Origin: Lytechinus pictus
Lineage: Eukaryota > Echinodermata > Echinoidea > Temnopleuroida > Toxopneustidae
DNA: 64,000 nucleotides
Assembly (NCBI RefSeq): GCF_037042905.1
Contig: NC_087261.1
Location: 14,396,217-14,460,216 of the forward strand
Direction of reading: 5' to 3'
Shown here: piece by piece, positions 23,567-35,845 of the stretch
Layout of the letters: the number at the start of each line of letters is the position of its first letter
Numbering within the stretch: the first letter of the stretch is position 1
Made by a program: the position numbers and the translations under genes
The notes under the pieces: generated by a model
What the model was told of the DNA's origin: nothing
Seen by the model: only the letters and a program-made list of their open reading frames with translations
The model's database searches: none

Positions 23567-24403
23567 GTAGGAGAAGGCGAGGTAATTTGAGCCATTTTTG
23601 TTTCATGATTCATATCTTAGAAATAAGTACCTTTCCTTAAAACTTAATTCTTGGGGAACATTTTTACCTATAATAAACATTCTACCCCTACAGTGAAATT
23701 CACTTTTCCCTTGAGAAAAAAAATCAAATGTCTCAACTTGCTCCACCCATGGGGTAAGTTGAATCACCTTCTGGGGTAAGTTGAGCCACACAAATTATGT
23801 ACCAAAGGTATGGGACAAGAACCAGCATGACATTTTTTTTTCTTTTCACTTTTTAATTCTTTATAAATACTGACATCTTCTAAAAGTAAAACAACTGTCT
23901 TATGAATTTGGTCCTTTCTGCCCGCATATCAATTGATTTTCATTTTTTTCTATATATGTATATACATTACCATATGAATTACCATGGCTCAACTGAGGCC
24001 CATGTTGGCTGGCTCAACTTACCCCAGTCCTAACTTAATGTGATATTTTCATATCCACACATTTCGTATGCATCCATCATGTAAAAGACTATATGACAAG
24101 AATCCCCATACCTTCACTAACAACATGAACAATATTGTTCTTATGTCTTTCTTATACATGTATTATTCAACGATGCGTGTGGGTATATGCGCTTATCTAT
24201 TTCACACCTTTTTTTCATTACTTTTTTGACTAAAATTCGTATTTTTCCCTCTTATTTTTTGTTTCAATCTTGAAAACAATGTGGTGGGGTTAGGGGTTAT
24301 GTAATGGGTCATCAATACATGGCACCACCACAATGTCTGACTCATTCATTATAGAACAGGAGGTGGTGGCTCGATCAACTTACCCCGTCTCCCCCTACAC
24401 TTT
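23567..24403. repeat. Repeat with GGGGTAAGTTGAGCC motifs and inverted ends
   Basis: The left end GTAGGAGAAGGCGAGGTAAT is inverse to the right-end region TCAACTTACCCCGTCTCCCC then CTACAC. Internal copies of GGGGTAAGTTGA (about 23751, 23773) and their inverse CTCAACTTACCCCAG (about 24012) suggest an element of about 840 bp. Its inner part carries no recognised gene. Confidence 0.6.
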
Positions 24404-25019
24404 TTTGGTGAACCACCTTATTTTGGCGATTTCAAGAGTCTTTCCCTTATTCAGAAATGCAAAAAAAAATTCTAACAAGATCCTGGAAAAATACGCATGT
24501 TTTTCCGCCAACTCCAGTATTCAAGACAAAGATTTTGTGTATGAAGCTCATTATTATCATTTTTTTTTTCAAAATAACTTATATTTTATCATACTGACCC
24601 CCCCCCCCCCCAAAAAAAAAAAAGAAGAAGGAAATTTCGGCGAAATTTTGAAAAATCGTGGCACAATGATAAATATAACAAAATAGCTTTCCGAATGACA
24701 TTTGAACAGACATGTTGTCGGTATAGAGGCGTGGCTTTTATTATTCTTTCGTTTGTGTCTTTCTAAATAAGTGTTATTTTTATTCACTTTCACTTTCTTA
24801 TGAATTTAAGAAAAAATGCACAATCGTGACAATGGAACCTTCAATCAGTCACGTAGGAGGAAATGTACAGTATTGTATGGGGTAGATGGACGAGGCAGGG
24901 GGAGGGATGGGTGCTAGGCAGTGGGGTACCAGGAAAACCTCTCAAGAGGGATAAACATTTTCTGATAACTAAATCCGAAGAAGAAGAGGAAAAAAGAAAG
25001 CCCTGGGAGAGTAGGCACT

Positions 25020-25169
25020 CTTAAAAAGGTTTGGCACTAAAATGCCCAATTTTTAACCATCACTGGGCAACATACTGTCCACACAACTATTGGTTAAAAT
25101 CTGTCCATATTGGGTAATAAAAACTAATAATTGGGTAATAAATTTGCTCAATTGGATAATGATTGCCCA

Positions 25170-25203
<34 letters not shown>

Positions 25204-25230
25204 CCAACAAACATTGGCCAACATTTTAAG
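25020..25230. repeat. Low-complexity TA microsatellite and TTGGGTAATAA repeats
   Basis: (TA)n at about 25171-25201 follows several loose copies of ATTGGGTAATAA and GCCCAAT. No gene. Confidence 0.55.
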
Positions 25231-25679
25231 TGTGTATAATAAAGGGGACCCCTTCCCCCATGCACACACACATGTTTTTTTCAGTTGAAAAAAGTGCTCA
25301 AATACGTGAGTATTAATGGCTCAGCTATACCCCTCCGCCCACTGTCAAGCATCGTTCTGGTGCCCCTGGTATATGAATTTAAATTTAAATGAGGTGCCTA
25401 ACTGTTATAGTTGCTCCCGATGTTCAAGGCTTTGCGTAAGTATTTTCTTACTGGATAATTGAATAGCCGCCATTAATTGAATTCCCACCATTAATTCTTT
25501 CACAAAACCAACAATCATTAGACCTAATCAATACGAATTAATTGGAAATTAGATTCGTTTAATATCCGCTTTGCGGCCGTTTCCTGTGCGGGAAAGAAAA
25601 TCAGTTGAAATCTTATCCTGAAACCATTTTTTATGACTTTTTAAACTGCTCTTGGTTTCTATATACCCAATTACAAGAA

Positions 25680-25683
25680 TATA

Positions 25684-25727
<44 letters not shown>

Positions 25728-25887
25728 AAAGAAATGGATGAAGAGAACAATGGTAGGCGTAGCTTAAATCAAGGTTCCCCAGAGCTATCGACCCTTTGGA
25801 AAAATTGGTGATGCCGAAAAAATGTCTCTGCCGGGAATCGAACCCGAGCCCCCAGCTTTGTTCTCTTCATCCATTTCTTTACAATAT
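25680..25887. repeat. AT microsatellite and foldback containing an inverted tRNA-like B-box
   Basis: (AT)n at about 25680-25724 is followed by TTGTAAAGAAATGGATGAAG then AGAACAA. The exact inverse, starting TTGTTCTCTTCATCCATTTC, lies at 25859-25885. Between the arms is TGCCGGGAATCGAACCCGAG, the reverse complement of a pol III B-box/T-arm. This looks like a tRNA-related SINE fragment captured in a hairpin. Confidence 0.65.
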
Positions 25888-26181
25888 TTAAATAAAAGAG
25901 TTGCCAAAACTGTTGTACATGTATAACTTCACACATTTATATATATATATATATATGTAGTCGTAACACGATACAGTCGCATTACAAAAAATACTTATGA
26001 TTGTAGGCTATTACGCCCATATTTCCTTTGTTTAAAAACACATTTTGGGTGAAAGTGCAAAAAAAAAAAAAACAATAAAACCGATTCCAAAGCTATTACG
26101 TCGTTTCGATTGGAGTCAGGGTTTTTTTTTGCGTTGGTGTTGTAACTTGTAAATAACGCAAAGTTAGATACACGTTATTAA

Positions 26182-26772
26182 AGAGATGGTCTGGGCTGAA
26201 AGTATGTTTAGCTTAATAAATAGATTAGAATTCACTGAGCAAAATGCCGAAAATTTTATCAAAATCGGATAACAAATAACAAAGTTATTGAATTTTAAAT
26301 TTAGCAATATTTTGTGAAAACAGTCGTCATGAATATTCATTAGATGGACTGATGATTTCACATCTCCACTTGTTCTTTTGTATTTTATTATATGAAATTA
26401 GGTTTATTCAAATTTGTTCCTCCAAGAACTAGAAAAATTGGGTTGACAACTAAATAGTGCATTAGATATTTATTGCTGCAACTTGTTTCATTATAAGGGA
26501 GACATATTATTCACACAAGTATGAAATAATGAAAAAAATATGATTTTATGTAATAACATGAGAAAACGGAAAGTGGAGATGTGACATCATCAGCCCAGCT
26601 AATGAATATTCATGACGACTGTTTTTACAAAATATTGCTTAACTTTAAACTTCAATAACTTTATTATTTGTTATCCGATTTTGATGAAAGTTTCGGCATT
26701 TTGCTCAGTGAATTCTCAGTGAATTCTACTCTATGTATTTAGGTATAAATATTTTCAGCCCGGACCATCCCT
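26182..26772. mobile_element. MITE family F copy 2 (TTAA-flanked)
   Basis: TTAA is found at 26178-26181 and 26773-26776, both immediately flanking. Ends are AGAGATGGTCTGGGCTGAAA and CAGCCCGGACCATCCCT. AGCAAAATGCCGAAAATTTT and ATCAAAATCGGATAACAAAT are shared with copy 1. Length 591 bp. Confidence 0.85.
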
Positions 26773-26940
26773 TTAAAGTGAGTCAGGATCATAAATTTCA
26801 GTTATTTCATTAACATCTAAGTGTTGCAAATAAGTGCGCAAATCATACTCTCTTAATTTACTAGTGTAAATTTGTTGGTAGGAAAAATACTGACATATCA
26901 AGATGAAATGAAAGTAGTTATGGGTAATTCATACCATTAA

Positions 26941-27543
26941 AGGTCAAGTCCACCTCAGAATTTTTTTTATTTGAATCAATAGAGAAAAATCTGACAAGCA
27001 TAATGCTGAAAATTTCATCAAAATCGGATGTGAAATAAGAAAGTTATGACATGTTAAAGTGTCGCTTATTTTTCACAAAATAGTTATTTGCACAATTTAG
27101 AAACATGCAAATGAGACAATCGATGATGTCCCTCACTCACTATTTCTTTTGTTTTTTTATTGTTTGAATTATACAATATTTCAATTTTTACAGATTTGAC
27201 CATAAGGACCGACTTCACTGAACCATAACATGTTAAACAATGGTAATGCCACATGTTCAGGGAGAAATAAAACTTTGTTTCACAGGACAATGATGAGAAA
27301 ATTATAATATTTCATATTTCATATAATAAAATACAAAAGAAACAGTGAGTGAGCGATGTCATCAGTCCCCTCATTTGCATACCGACCGGATGTGCATATA
27401 ACTATTTTTTAAAATAAAGCGAAACTTCAAAATGTCATAACTTTCTTTTTTTACATCCGATTTTCATGAAATTTTCAATGTTATGCCTGTTGGATTTTTC
27501 TCTTTTTATTAAAATCAACTTTTTGTTGGGGTGGACTTGTCCT
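26941..27543. mobile_element. MITE family A copy 3 (TTAA-flanked)
   Basis: TTAA is found at 26937-26940 and 27544-27547. Ends are AGGTCAAGTCCACCT and GGGGTGGACTTGTCCT. Both arms carry ATCAAAATCGGATGTGAAAT-type blocks. Length 603 bp, the cleanest family A copy with both target duplications exact. Confidence 0.85.
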
Positions 27544-27547
27544 TTAA

Positions 27548-28361
27548 GATAATGCAATGCGATACTGTCTAAAACGATGGATGTAAAATTCATTTTAGTT
27601 ATATTTGCATTAAAGGATTTCAATATGTACAGAGTATGGTACTATGGTACAGTATTCTCGTCTCTAAATTTGATAAAGTTCATTTCTGAGAAATCTGAAA
27701 TTGTCTGTATCAGAGGCGTAGCAAATATTGAGAATCATAAGAAATGTATCTTGCCCCGCCCCCCCCCCCCTCCGTCTCCTTCTTCCATGTACCAACAACC
27801 TTCTGTAGTTCTGTCTCTCTCTCCCTTCCTCCTCATCCTCTCTCCCCTGTCTCTCTCGTTTTCTCTTTCTCCCCCCCCCCCCTCTCCTCCCCTCACTATC
27901 TCGTCCCTACCACATTGAAAATTGAAATAAAAATTCCTTCTATAGCCACGTCAGCATCAATGAAATTCAAGATAAGATACCAGTTAATCATTACTGCTCT
28001 GATCAACGATTGTCAAGTGGGACAAGGATTACGATTGTCAAGATTATTTCAATAAAGAAAAAAACGAATATTTGGTTTTGGAATTTTCCTTTGAAATAGC
28101 ACAGGCAAAATAAGTCGAATATTCTCAACGGTGTTCCATGCAAACCATGCATGCCATTGATATACACTATTGATACAGGTCTTGCATCAGAAAACAAATC
28201 CATCTTCCTTGACATTTTTATGGTTCAAATCTGGAAATGACTGATTCCCAAATATAACCATGAACGAATGTGAAAGCAATGTTAAGTACACTATAGTGAA
28301 GCTTATTATATGATCGAAGTCGTCATTCAATTGGATTAAATTCGATAATCTCCCGACATTC
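27548..28361. other. Intergenic, CT-rich and poly-C stretch; no gene
   Basis: The segment 27760-27905 is C/T-rich, with poly-C at 27761-27770 and 27871-27880. It gives proline/serine-rich open frames that are composition artefacts. The rest is AT-rich and unremarkable. Confidence 0.5.
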
Positions 28362-28540
28362 TTGGTGTTGTGGCGTGCGCCTGTAATCCAAGCTATGCGG
28401 GGAAGTTACAAATTGATGCAGAGGTTCGAGGTTCGAGCCCTGGTCACGTCTTTCGGATGGTGACGTTAAAGGTCGGTCCCAGACGTAAATAATCATATCT
28501 GATTGATACACGTCTGACAAAACTCAAATACACACACCCA
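28362..28540 (+). mobile_element. SINE with a 7SL-like head and a tRNA-type B-box
   Basis: The head GTGGCGTGCGCCTGTAATCC followed by AAGCTATGCGGGG closely matches the 5' Alu-domain part of SRP (7SL) RNA. About 30 bases further, GAGGTTCGAGCCCTGG is a consensus pol III B-box. The body CTTTCGGATGGTGACGTTAA then AGGTCGGTCCC matches a core I recall from several marine-invertebrate SINEs. It could alternatively be a tRNA SINE with chance 7SL resemblance. Confidence 0.6.
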
Positions 28541-28761
28541 TTCTCGGAATATGCGATTTGCATGACTGCCGATGTCATGACTGTTACCAGATGGAACATA
28601 ATCCTCGAGATATTTGCCGATTGTCATGGTAATATTAAGAAATATATTTTTTTTCAATTAAAAAAATCCTTTACAGCTCGGTACGAACCAAGTACAACAC
28701 AACCGCGTAGCCAGGATTTAATTTTGGAGGGGGCGGTAAGTGCACGCGAAGCGTGCCAACC

Positions 28762-29280
28762 CCGGGGGGGGGGCACTCGACCAAAAAAGTAGTGGGTATG
28801 TGCCGCTGGCGATACAAAAAACGGGGGCCTTGGAGCGGGCTTATTGTAAAAAGGAGGGTCCTCGGAACGGGCTTCGGAACGACAAATGTTTGTGAAAACG
28901 GGGGTCCTTGGAACGGGTCGCCTGCATGTGAGTGCGTATGCATCTATGGAACGTACTTGCAGCTAGCCCGGCGGCACGGGCGCCGGGTGCGCTAGCGCAG
29001 AGGCGATGGTCGGACAGCGCTCTGCGGCCGCTTTTCACCAAATCAGTTGCGGCGAACGGAACGGCGTAATGGAAAGTATGCGAAGCCTTGGAGCGGATTC
29101 CTTTCTTCTTTTTTCTCGATAAGAAGAAAATGCTATGCCTTGGAGCGGCTTTCTTTGTTCTTTTTCTCAATAAGACAAAAATGCTATGCCTTGGAACGGA
29201 AATTTGAGTGTAAAAATGGGGGTCCCCTCCGCGGCACATACCCACTATGCATCATATACTGAGTGCCCCCCCCCCCCGGG
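28762..29280. repeat. Repeat with CCCCGGGGGGGGCACTC ends
   Basis: Left CCCCGGGGGGGGGGCACTCG then AGTGGGTATGTGCCG is inverse to right CGGCACATACCCACTATGC and GAGTGCCCCCCC then CGGGG. The inner part repeats CCTTGGAGCGG or CCTTGGAACGG several times. The open frames across it are not genes. Confidence 0.65.
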
Positions 29281-29389
29281 GTGCCAACACTTCGCAGGGG
29301 GAGGGAGTTTTTGATATCTCATCAAAATCAAATCAAAAGCAGGCGTCTGTAGTACCCTTATCGACTCGAATTCAATTGAATTGCTGTGA

Positions 29390-32300
29390 TTTTTTTTTTT
29401 TTTTTTTTGCAGGAGTTTCTGCATTTATTGTAAAGTCAAAATAAATTTACAGTACATAAACATAATCATAGTATGACATGAAAGTACATTGTAATGTGAC
29501 AAATTTATAGTAGTGTCATAACAAGATTTAGACATGAATACAATTTAAGGATAAGACAAAGTAGTGAAAAAACAAATGCAGTGGCAAACTATATAAGCAA
29601 AATAAATGCTTGAGTAATAGCAGCCAAAGGGGGAAAGGGGCTACATGGAAACCAATTATTCTATAGTTCTAGGTCTGGAAGAAAATCTTACGTCACAAAT
29701 CATCAGAAAAGGAGAAGGAAGAAAAATGAAAAAATAAAGTGTGCGTGTGTGTGCAAGTGGGTGAACGTGCAGGTGTGATATTTAAGAATACTTCGATAAA
29801 AGAAATTTTTTTAATGAAGCTTTAAAAGAAAATATAGATGCAGTGAGTTTGATATCATTGGGCAAATCATTCCAGATGTCTGGGCCATGATGTCTGATCG
29901 TTTTATGTGCTAATATTGTTATCGGGTTTGTGAGGTGGATGTTGGATGAGTGGCGTGTAGGATATGAATGAATGTTGCTGTTGTAAACAAAAATATCTTG
30001 AAAGGGTGTAGGTATAGATTTAGTTGAGAACTTGTACATGAAAATGGCAGTTTGGAAAGTATGAATATCATGAATTTTTAATGTTTTCAGATTCCGAAAA
30101 ATAGGATCAGTATGTGCTAAAAATTGCGAGTGGGAGCAAATGCGTAGTGCTTTCTTTTGGAGGCGTAGAATTGAGTCTATTTTTGTTTTGTTGCAATTAC
30201 CCCACAATATGTTGCAATATGATATATGTGACAAAATAAAAGAATTGTAAAGCATAAATAGTGATCTTTGGGAAAGACAATATTTCAGTTTGAATAGTAT
30301 GCCAATACCTCTGGCAACAAGTGTGCTAATATAACGAATGTGGCTATTCCAAGTTAAATTAGAGTCAATTAATACGCCTAAGAATTTCGTTTCTTGTTTT
30401 TCAGCAAGATGGATATTATCAATGTTAATGGAGCCACGAAATATATGCTTAGAATTGATGTGTTTAAAGTACATGAAATTTGTTTTGTTAATGTTTAAGG
30501 AGAGTTTATTTGATTTAAACCACATTGACAATTTATTTAATTCATTATTGAGTACTGCTACAAGCGTGTCTAAGTTACTGTGTGAAAAAAATACATTGGT
30601 ATCATCTGCGAAAAGAACATAAGTAAGTAAGGGTGAAGCATTGATTATATCATTCATATAAATTAAAATTAAAAATAACAAAGGGCCTAAGATAGAACCC
30701 TGTGGTACTCCACACTTTACATTACAAACTTCAGAAGATTTAGAGTTAAAATAAACATATTGATATCTATTGTATAGATAATCTTTAAACAATGATAAAA
30801 CAATCCCTCTGATTCCTTATGTTTTTAATTTATTCAATAGTATATGATGATCGATAGTATCGAATGCTTTCGATAGATCCATGAAAACCCCGACAGTGTG
30901 CTCTTTTTTGGAAAGTGAATCTGTTATTTTGTCGTATAGTTGTAAAATTGCATAGTCAGTTGAATGATTTGACCTGAAACCGTATTGATTAGGAATTAAT
31001 AATTTATTTGTGTCCAAAAAAGAATATAGTCGTTTGTAAATTATTTTTTCAAGTATTTTAGATATGCTTGGTAATAATGAAATAGGGCGGTAGTTGGCGA
31101 TTTGGCAAGGGTCTTCTTTTTTGTATATGGGAATTATTTTTGCAATTTTAAGTTGATCCGGGAAAATTCCATTTATGAGAGATAAATTGAATATATGTGA
31201 AAGTGGAGAAGCCACAAAATGAATTATTTGTTTAAGTAAATGTACACTGATACCGTCATGACCACTAGATTTAGTAGGTTTCAATGATCGAACTATTTCT
31301 AAAATTTCTTAAATATTAGTGGGATTTAAAAATAAGGAATGTTCAGTGTGGTTGTCTAAATATTTTGTAAAGTCGTTTGCATTAGTTACTATTTTAGATG
31401 AAAGGTTAGGGCCAACATTGGTGAAAAAAGAATTGAATGCATTAGCAATTTCAGAAGGATCTTGCGTTTTATGCCCGTTTAGAAGGAAATCAACATTATT
31501 AAGATCATGCATTTTTTTACCTAACATTTCATTGACTGTGTTCCACAGTGTTTTGTTATTATCTTTGTTGTTTTCTATTTTGTTAGAAAAATACGATTTA
31601 CGAGCTAGACGGATTATTGATGTTAATCTATTTCGATATTTTTTGTATTTGTGTACATGTTCTTGAGTGGGAGATTTAAGCGATATCTTATATAATCGGG
31701 TGATCCATGGTTGTTTATTCTTCTTTTTACTTGGGTTGATTCTCGTCAGAGGTATATTTTTGTCATAGTAATGAAGAAGTTTATTTAGAAATATATCATA
31801 TGATCTGTTAACATTATCTTCTCTAAAAACGTCTTCCCAGCCCTCTGCACTCAAATCAGTTTTAAGAGCATCTATGTTATGTTTAGTTTCTTTTCGGCGG
31901 GTGACTTTTCCTTTATTGTGTGGTTTATGTAAATGTTTATAATCTCGGCATATCGTAAAGATTGGTAGATGGTCAGAAATATCGTAGTAAATTATTCCGT
32001 TGTTGTTATTATTATTATCTAATAAATTTGCATTGCAAAATATATTGTCTATTATTGTGTGTGACGTACTTGTTATCCGCGTTGATTTATTTATGAGAGG
32101 TTTAAAGGAAAATGATGAAAACAAATTAATGAATTGTTGGCCAAGAGGAGAGTAAGGCATTGATATGTCTATGTTGAAATCTCCCATGAGATAAATATCC
32201 TTGTTTTCGTGTGATACTGCTTCAAGACAGGATTCCAATTTATCGAAAAATATGTTAGCGATGTTATTTGGTGGTCTATAGACTACACCGACTAATTAAA
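29390..32300 (-). pseudogene. 5'-truncated non-LTR (LINE) retrotransposon, endonuclease C-terminus plus reverse transcriptase
   Basis: Reading on the minus strand, one frame runs from about 32297 to 29782 and is broken only by two in-frame TAA codons, at 31309-31311 and 30817-30819. The order is the endonuclease C-terminal part, then RT, then a C-terminal region. Endonuclease motifs are VGVVYRPPNN, GDFNID, TIIDNIF and SDHLPIF. RT motifs are [71 protein letters not shown] and FADDTNVF, followed by LSLNINKTNFMYF. The 3' region reads RHHGPDIWNDLP. Downstream is AATAAA (29424-29429 as its complement) and a 19-base poly(A) tail (T-run 29390-29408). The 5' end is lost at about 32300, removing the N-terminal endonuclease and any ORF1. 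The RT motifs suggest a Jockey/CR1-type clade, not resolved further. No target duplication was identified. It is non-functional as it stands. Confidence 0.92.
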
Positions 32301-33449
32301 AAAAAACTATGAGCTTGAAGGTTTGAAATAAGATTAGAGAATTTGAAATAATTCCTCTTACCAGAAGCTAAAACGTTTTATAAAAATTGAGAACAGAAGT
32401 GGTATAAAATGCCTACCTTCATGACCTTGGTCACATCAGATTTGATTTAAATTTTGTTAACTCAAGTTAACTTAGGTCGCAAAACAGAGGAGAAGACGGG
32501 TATATGCAGGAAGGAAATAGGCCCTATTCCTTCCCGCGAATGGCATTGAATTTTAGAAATGTCTCTGAAACTTTAACATATAATTTTGACATTTCTTAGA
32601 ATATAACTCGATTAAGAAGAAAAACTAGCTCAAAATGTGAAAGGGATGATGCAAGCTAGAAGAGGGGCTTAATTTTCGTTTCCCATGTTTGCAAAGCACG
32701 GAAACCTTTGTGATTTATTTTGGAAGAAAAAAAATTGTGTAATTTCGCTCATATTAAGCGCTTCCTTTTGTTTGATTAAAAAACTTTAGTGATATTAAAA
32801 TATTTAAATCAATGGCACAAAACAAGACAGGAGATGGATGTGTAGCGATATAGAATAAAGTTTCATATCGTATATACCTTTGCATATAGCACGGAACGAA
32901 TTTAATGTCTCCCCTTTTGAGCAGATATACTTTGCCAAAAATTACTTGCTGACAAACCGAAAGAAGTATCATTTGGGGAGTCGGGAAGTGACGGTAATGT
33001 TTACCTGCTCCGAACAGAAGAGCCGACATTTTGTGTCAATGCAATAAAAAAAAATACTTTTCATACTCTTTACACCCATGTATAATTTATAATTTCTGGC
33101 ATGAATATACGATTCCCACACCCAGGAAGGGGAAAAACGGAGTAGAAAAAAGGTGTGGGAAACAAAGAAAAAGGCGATTTTGATATTTTTCCCGCGCGGA
33201 GCGCTGAAGCAAAATTTTGTATGAAGAGAGAAGATCAACGTTTCGTTTAGGTTTTTCTTTTGACAAAACAAAAGAAGGAAAAAAAACAAAGCTATACCTT
33301 TCTTCCCTTTTCTCCTTTCGCCTTTTCTTTTCCTCCTTTTCCTCCTCTTTTTTTTTTCTTGTTGGGGGCGTGTTTTTTTTTTTTTTTTTTGGGGGGGGGG
33401 CGACCGCCCCCCTGGCTACGCACCTGGTACAACATACTCCTTGCTGGAA
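32301..33449. other. Intergenic, no gene recognised
   Basis: AT-rich, ending in a T-rich/G-rich tract (33345-33400) followed by CCCCCCTGGCTACGCACCTGG, a repeat border seen in variant form elsewhere in the window. Confidence 0.45.
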
Positions 33450-34090
33450 AGAACACATTATCCCAAGTGTGTTCACAGTGTGAAACACAATAACACAGTA
33501 TCCCATAGTGTTTTCACAGTACGAAACGCAATAACACAATATCCCACAGTGTGTGCACAGTACAAAACACAATAACACAGTATCCCATAGTGTGTTCACA
33601 GTGTGGAACACAATAACACAGTACCCCATAGTGTGTTCACAGTGTGAAACACAATAACACAGTATCCCACAGTGAGTTCACAATGCAGAACACAATAACA
33701 CAGTATCCCAAAGTGTTTTCACATTGTGGAACACAATAACACAGTGTTTTCACAGTGCTGAACACAATATCCTACAGTGTGTTCACAGTGTGGAACACAA
33801 TAACACAGCGTGATTACAGTATGGAACCCAATAGCACAGTGTGTTCACAGTGTGGATCACAATAGCACAGTGTGAGTGTCTCACAGTGCGGATCACAACA
33901 ACACAGTGTCTCACAGTGTGGATCACAACACAGTGTCCTACAGTGTGTTCACACTGCGGAAAACAATAACACAGTGCTTTCACAGTGCAGAACACAATAA
34001 CACAGTGTTTTCACAATGCAGAACATAATATCCCACAGTGTGGACCACAATAACACAGCCTGCTCACAGTGTGGAACACAATAAGAAATC
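33450..34090. repeat. 41-bp tandem repeat array
   Basis: A unit of about 41 bp contains GTGTTCACAGTGTGGAACAC then AATAACACAGTATCCCACA. It repeats about 15 times (phases at 33471, 33512 and 33553 differ by exactly 41), then degenerates with shortened units from about 33700. Open frames on the minus strand (cysteine/valine-rich) are repeat artefacts. Confidence 0.85.
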
Positions 34091-34797
34091 ACTATCACAC
34101 TGTTAAATTTGAGCATTTTCTCAGTGGAGATTACATTTCCACATTTCTCACCATGAGCTGTGAACACAGTGTGTGATAGTGTTCTGTGTTCTCTTTAGTA
34201 GGATTTTCGCATTGTTGTATTCCTCTATTTTGAAGAAAAAAATATAAGAAACCAAATAATTTCGATTGCTATTCCAAACCGATATATAATCATGGATGAC
34301 TTGTCAGCAGGTTTTTTTTTTGTATCAGCTTTTCATTGTCGCGTTCCTGAAAATTAACTCGGAGCAATGTAATGAGTACATCTGGATGATGTGTCCCAAT
34401 AATGAAATGCCTCTATTTCAGTATCAGGGGTGGTGCTGCAGGGGATGCCCCACCCCCCCCCCCCCATGATTTTTTGTTCAAATAGTTTTTTAAAAAAAGA
34501 GAAAGGGACAAAAGAGCAAGAAAAGGGAAGAAGGGAGTATCAGAGAGGTATTGGTTGTGTGACTCTACTAAGGGCTGTTAATCAATTGGAAAAAAAAATC
34601 ATCTTGCCCCCTCCCCTATCAAATTCCCTCGGGCCACCCCTGTTTACTATAAAATTCAATGGAAATTACTTGATATAGCTCCACTCTCTCCCTCCCACCC
34701 CCTCCTCTCTCCCTCTAATGCTCTCCCCTCCCCCTCTCTCTCTCTCTCTCTCTCTCTCGCATCCCTTGCTCACGCCATCCTCACCCCTCCCTTAGTC
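34091..34797. other. Intergenic, poly-C and CT microsatellite
   Basis: Poly-C at about 34451-34464 and a (CT)n run at about 34735-34759. No gene. Confidence 0.5.
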
Positions 34798-35090
34798 TTA
34801 GTCATCCTCTTCTCTGTCTTTCTGTCTGCAGAAATTCTTTATGAAATTATCGGCTGCTGAATACAGGTTGTGGTGTATTATTCTAGGCCCTGAATCATTT
34901 TCCATTGTTTGCCAATATGACTGAATAAATAGCTTTGTGTTTGCAGTTGGTGGAGCGTTATGAATATAAGCAAGGTTGTCTTTTGTAAGTGAGAAATCAA
35001 ACAAATCATTTTCATTCAGACCGTTTCCGAATACCACATGAGAATAATGTACAATGGTTTCATACAAATGCTCGTATGACTTTTGTTAAC
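34798..35090 (-). other. Unassigned open frame with protein-like composition
   Basis: On the minus strand an open frame of about 97 codons ends at a TGA or TAA-type stop near 34798. It reads HLYETIVHYSHVVFGNGLNE and later KLFIQSYWQTMENDSGPRII, ending FCRQKDREEDD. It has balanced, non-repetitive composition, unlike most other frames in the intergenic part. There is an in-frame stop directly upstream, no good start context and no recognised family. It could be a terminal exon, a fossil coding fragment or chance. Confidence 0.15.
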
Positions 35091-35845
35091 ATTAGCGAAA
35101 TCGAATAAATACTTTGCATTAAAGAGCTCATTTTCCTCTCATTTAAGAATTTGATAACCGTCGACCATTGGGCTTATATTCTTTAAACTCTAAATAATAA
35201 TCAGTATTTATAATTGTTCAAATGCATGGCACATGGTTGCTGAAATAAGTCCAGTGCTTGTATGATCATAATTACTTGCATAATCATAGCGCCAATAGTA
35301 GTTCCATCGTATAATAAAGCCCCGGAATAATAAAGCGAACGTTTGTTATGTACATCAATATCTGCATAATAAAGGTCATTTAACAACGCCAGACAAACAG
35401 CTGGCGTTAATGAGAACAAGATCATCATTCATTAGTGAAACAGTGATTGATTTTGTATATAATATAGACCTAAATGCAGGTGTAAAGGTTCTGATGAAAA
35501 AATAGGCCTACTTCGAAAACGTATTCATTAACGAAAAAAGGGGGAGGGTCACTAAATTCACATCCGAGTGAAGATGACAAGACCAGAAAGACGGGGGTAG
35601 TGGTTGTAGGTGTCTTGTGACGCCCTCATTCTGATACATTTAAATGAACATATTTCTGGAAATATGCCTCTGGTTTTTTCTTCAAAATCTCCGAAAGGGG
35701 TATATCAAGCATGACTGTGTTAAGATGATTCATCCTTAATCGTGCTAGGGTTTCCCGCATATTTCTTTGGGTTTTTTTTTTGTGTGAGCAAATATTCCTT
35801 GCATAACGTGCTTTAATGCATGATTGATGAGGGGTGGGGCACTGC

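Noticed and set aside
27577-28055. Pro/Ser-rich open frames
   Set aside because: Composition artefact of the C/T-rich and poly-C stretch.
33087-33629. 180-codon minus-strand frame rich in Cys/Val
   Set aside because: It runs through the 41-bp tandem repeat and a poly-C/T border. It has no domain and its frame is repeat driven.
33450-34090. CRISPR-like array
   Set aside because: Units are contiguous tandem copies without unique spacers, and the sequence is eukaryotic.
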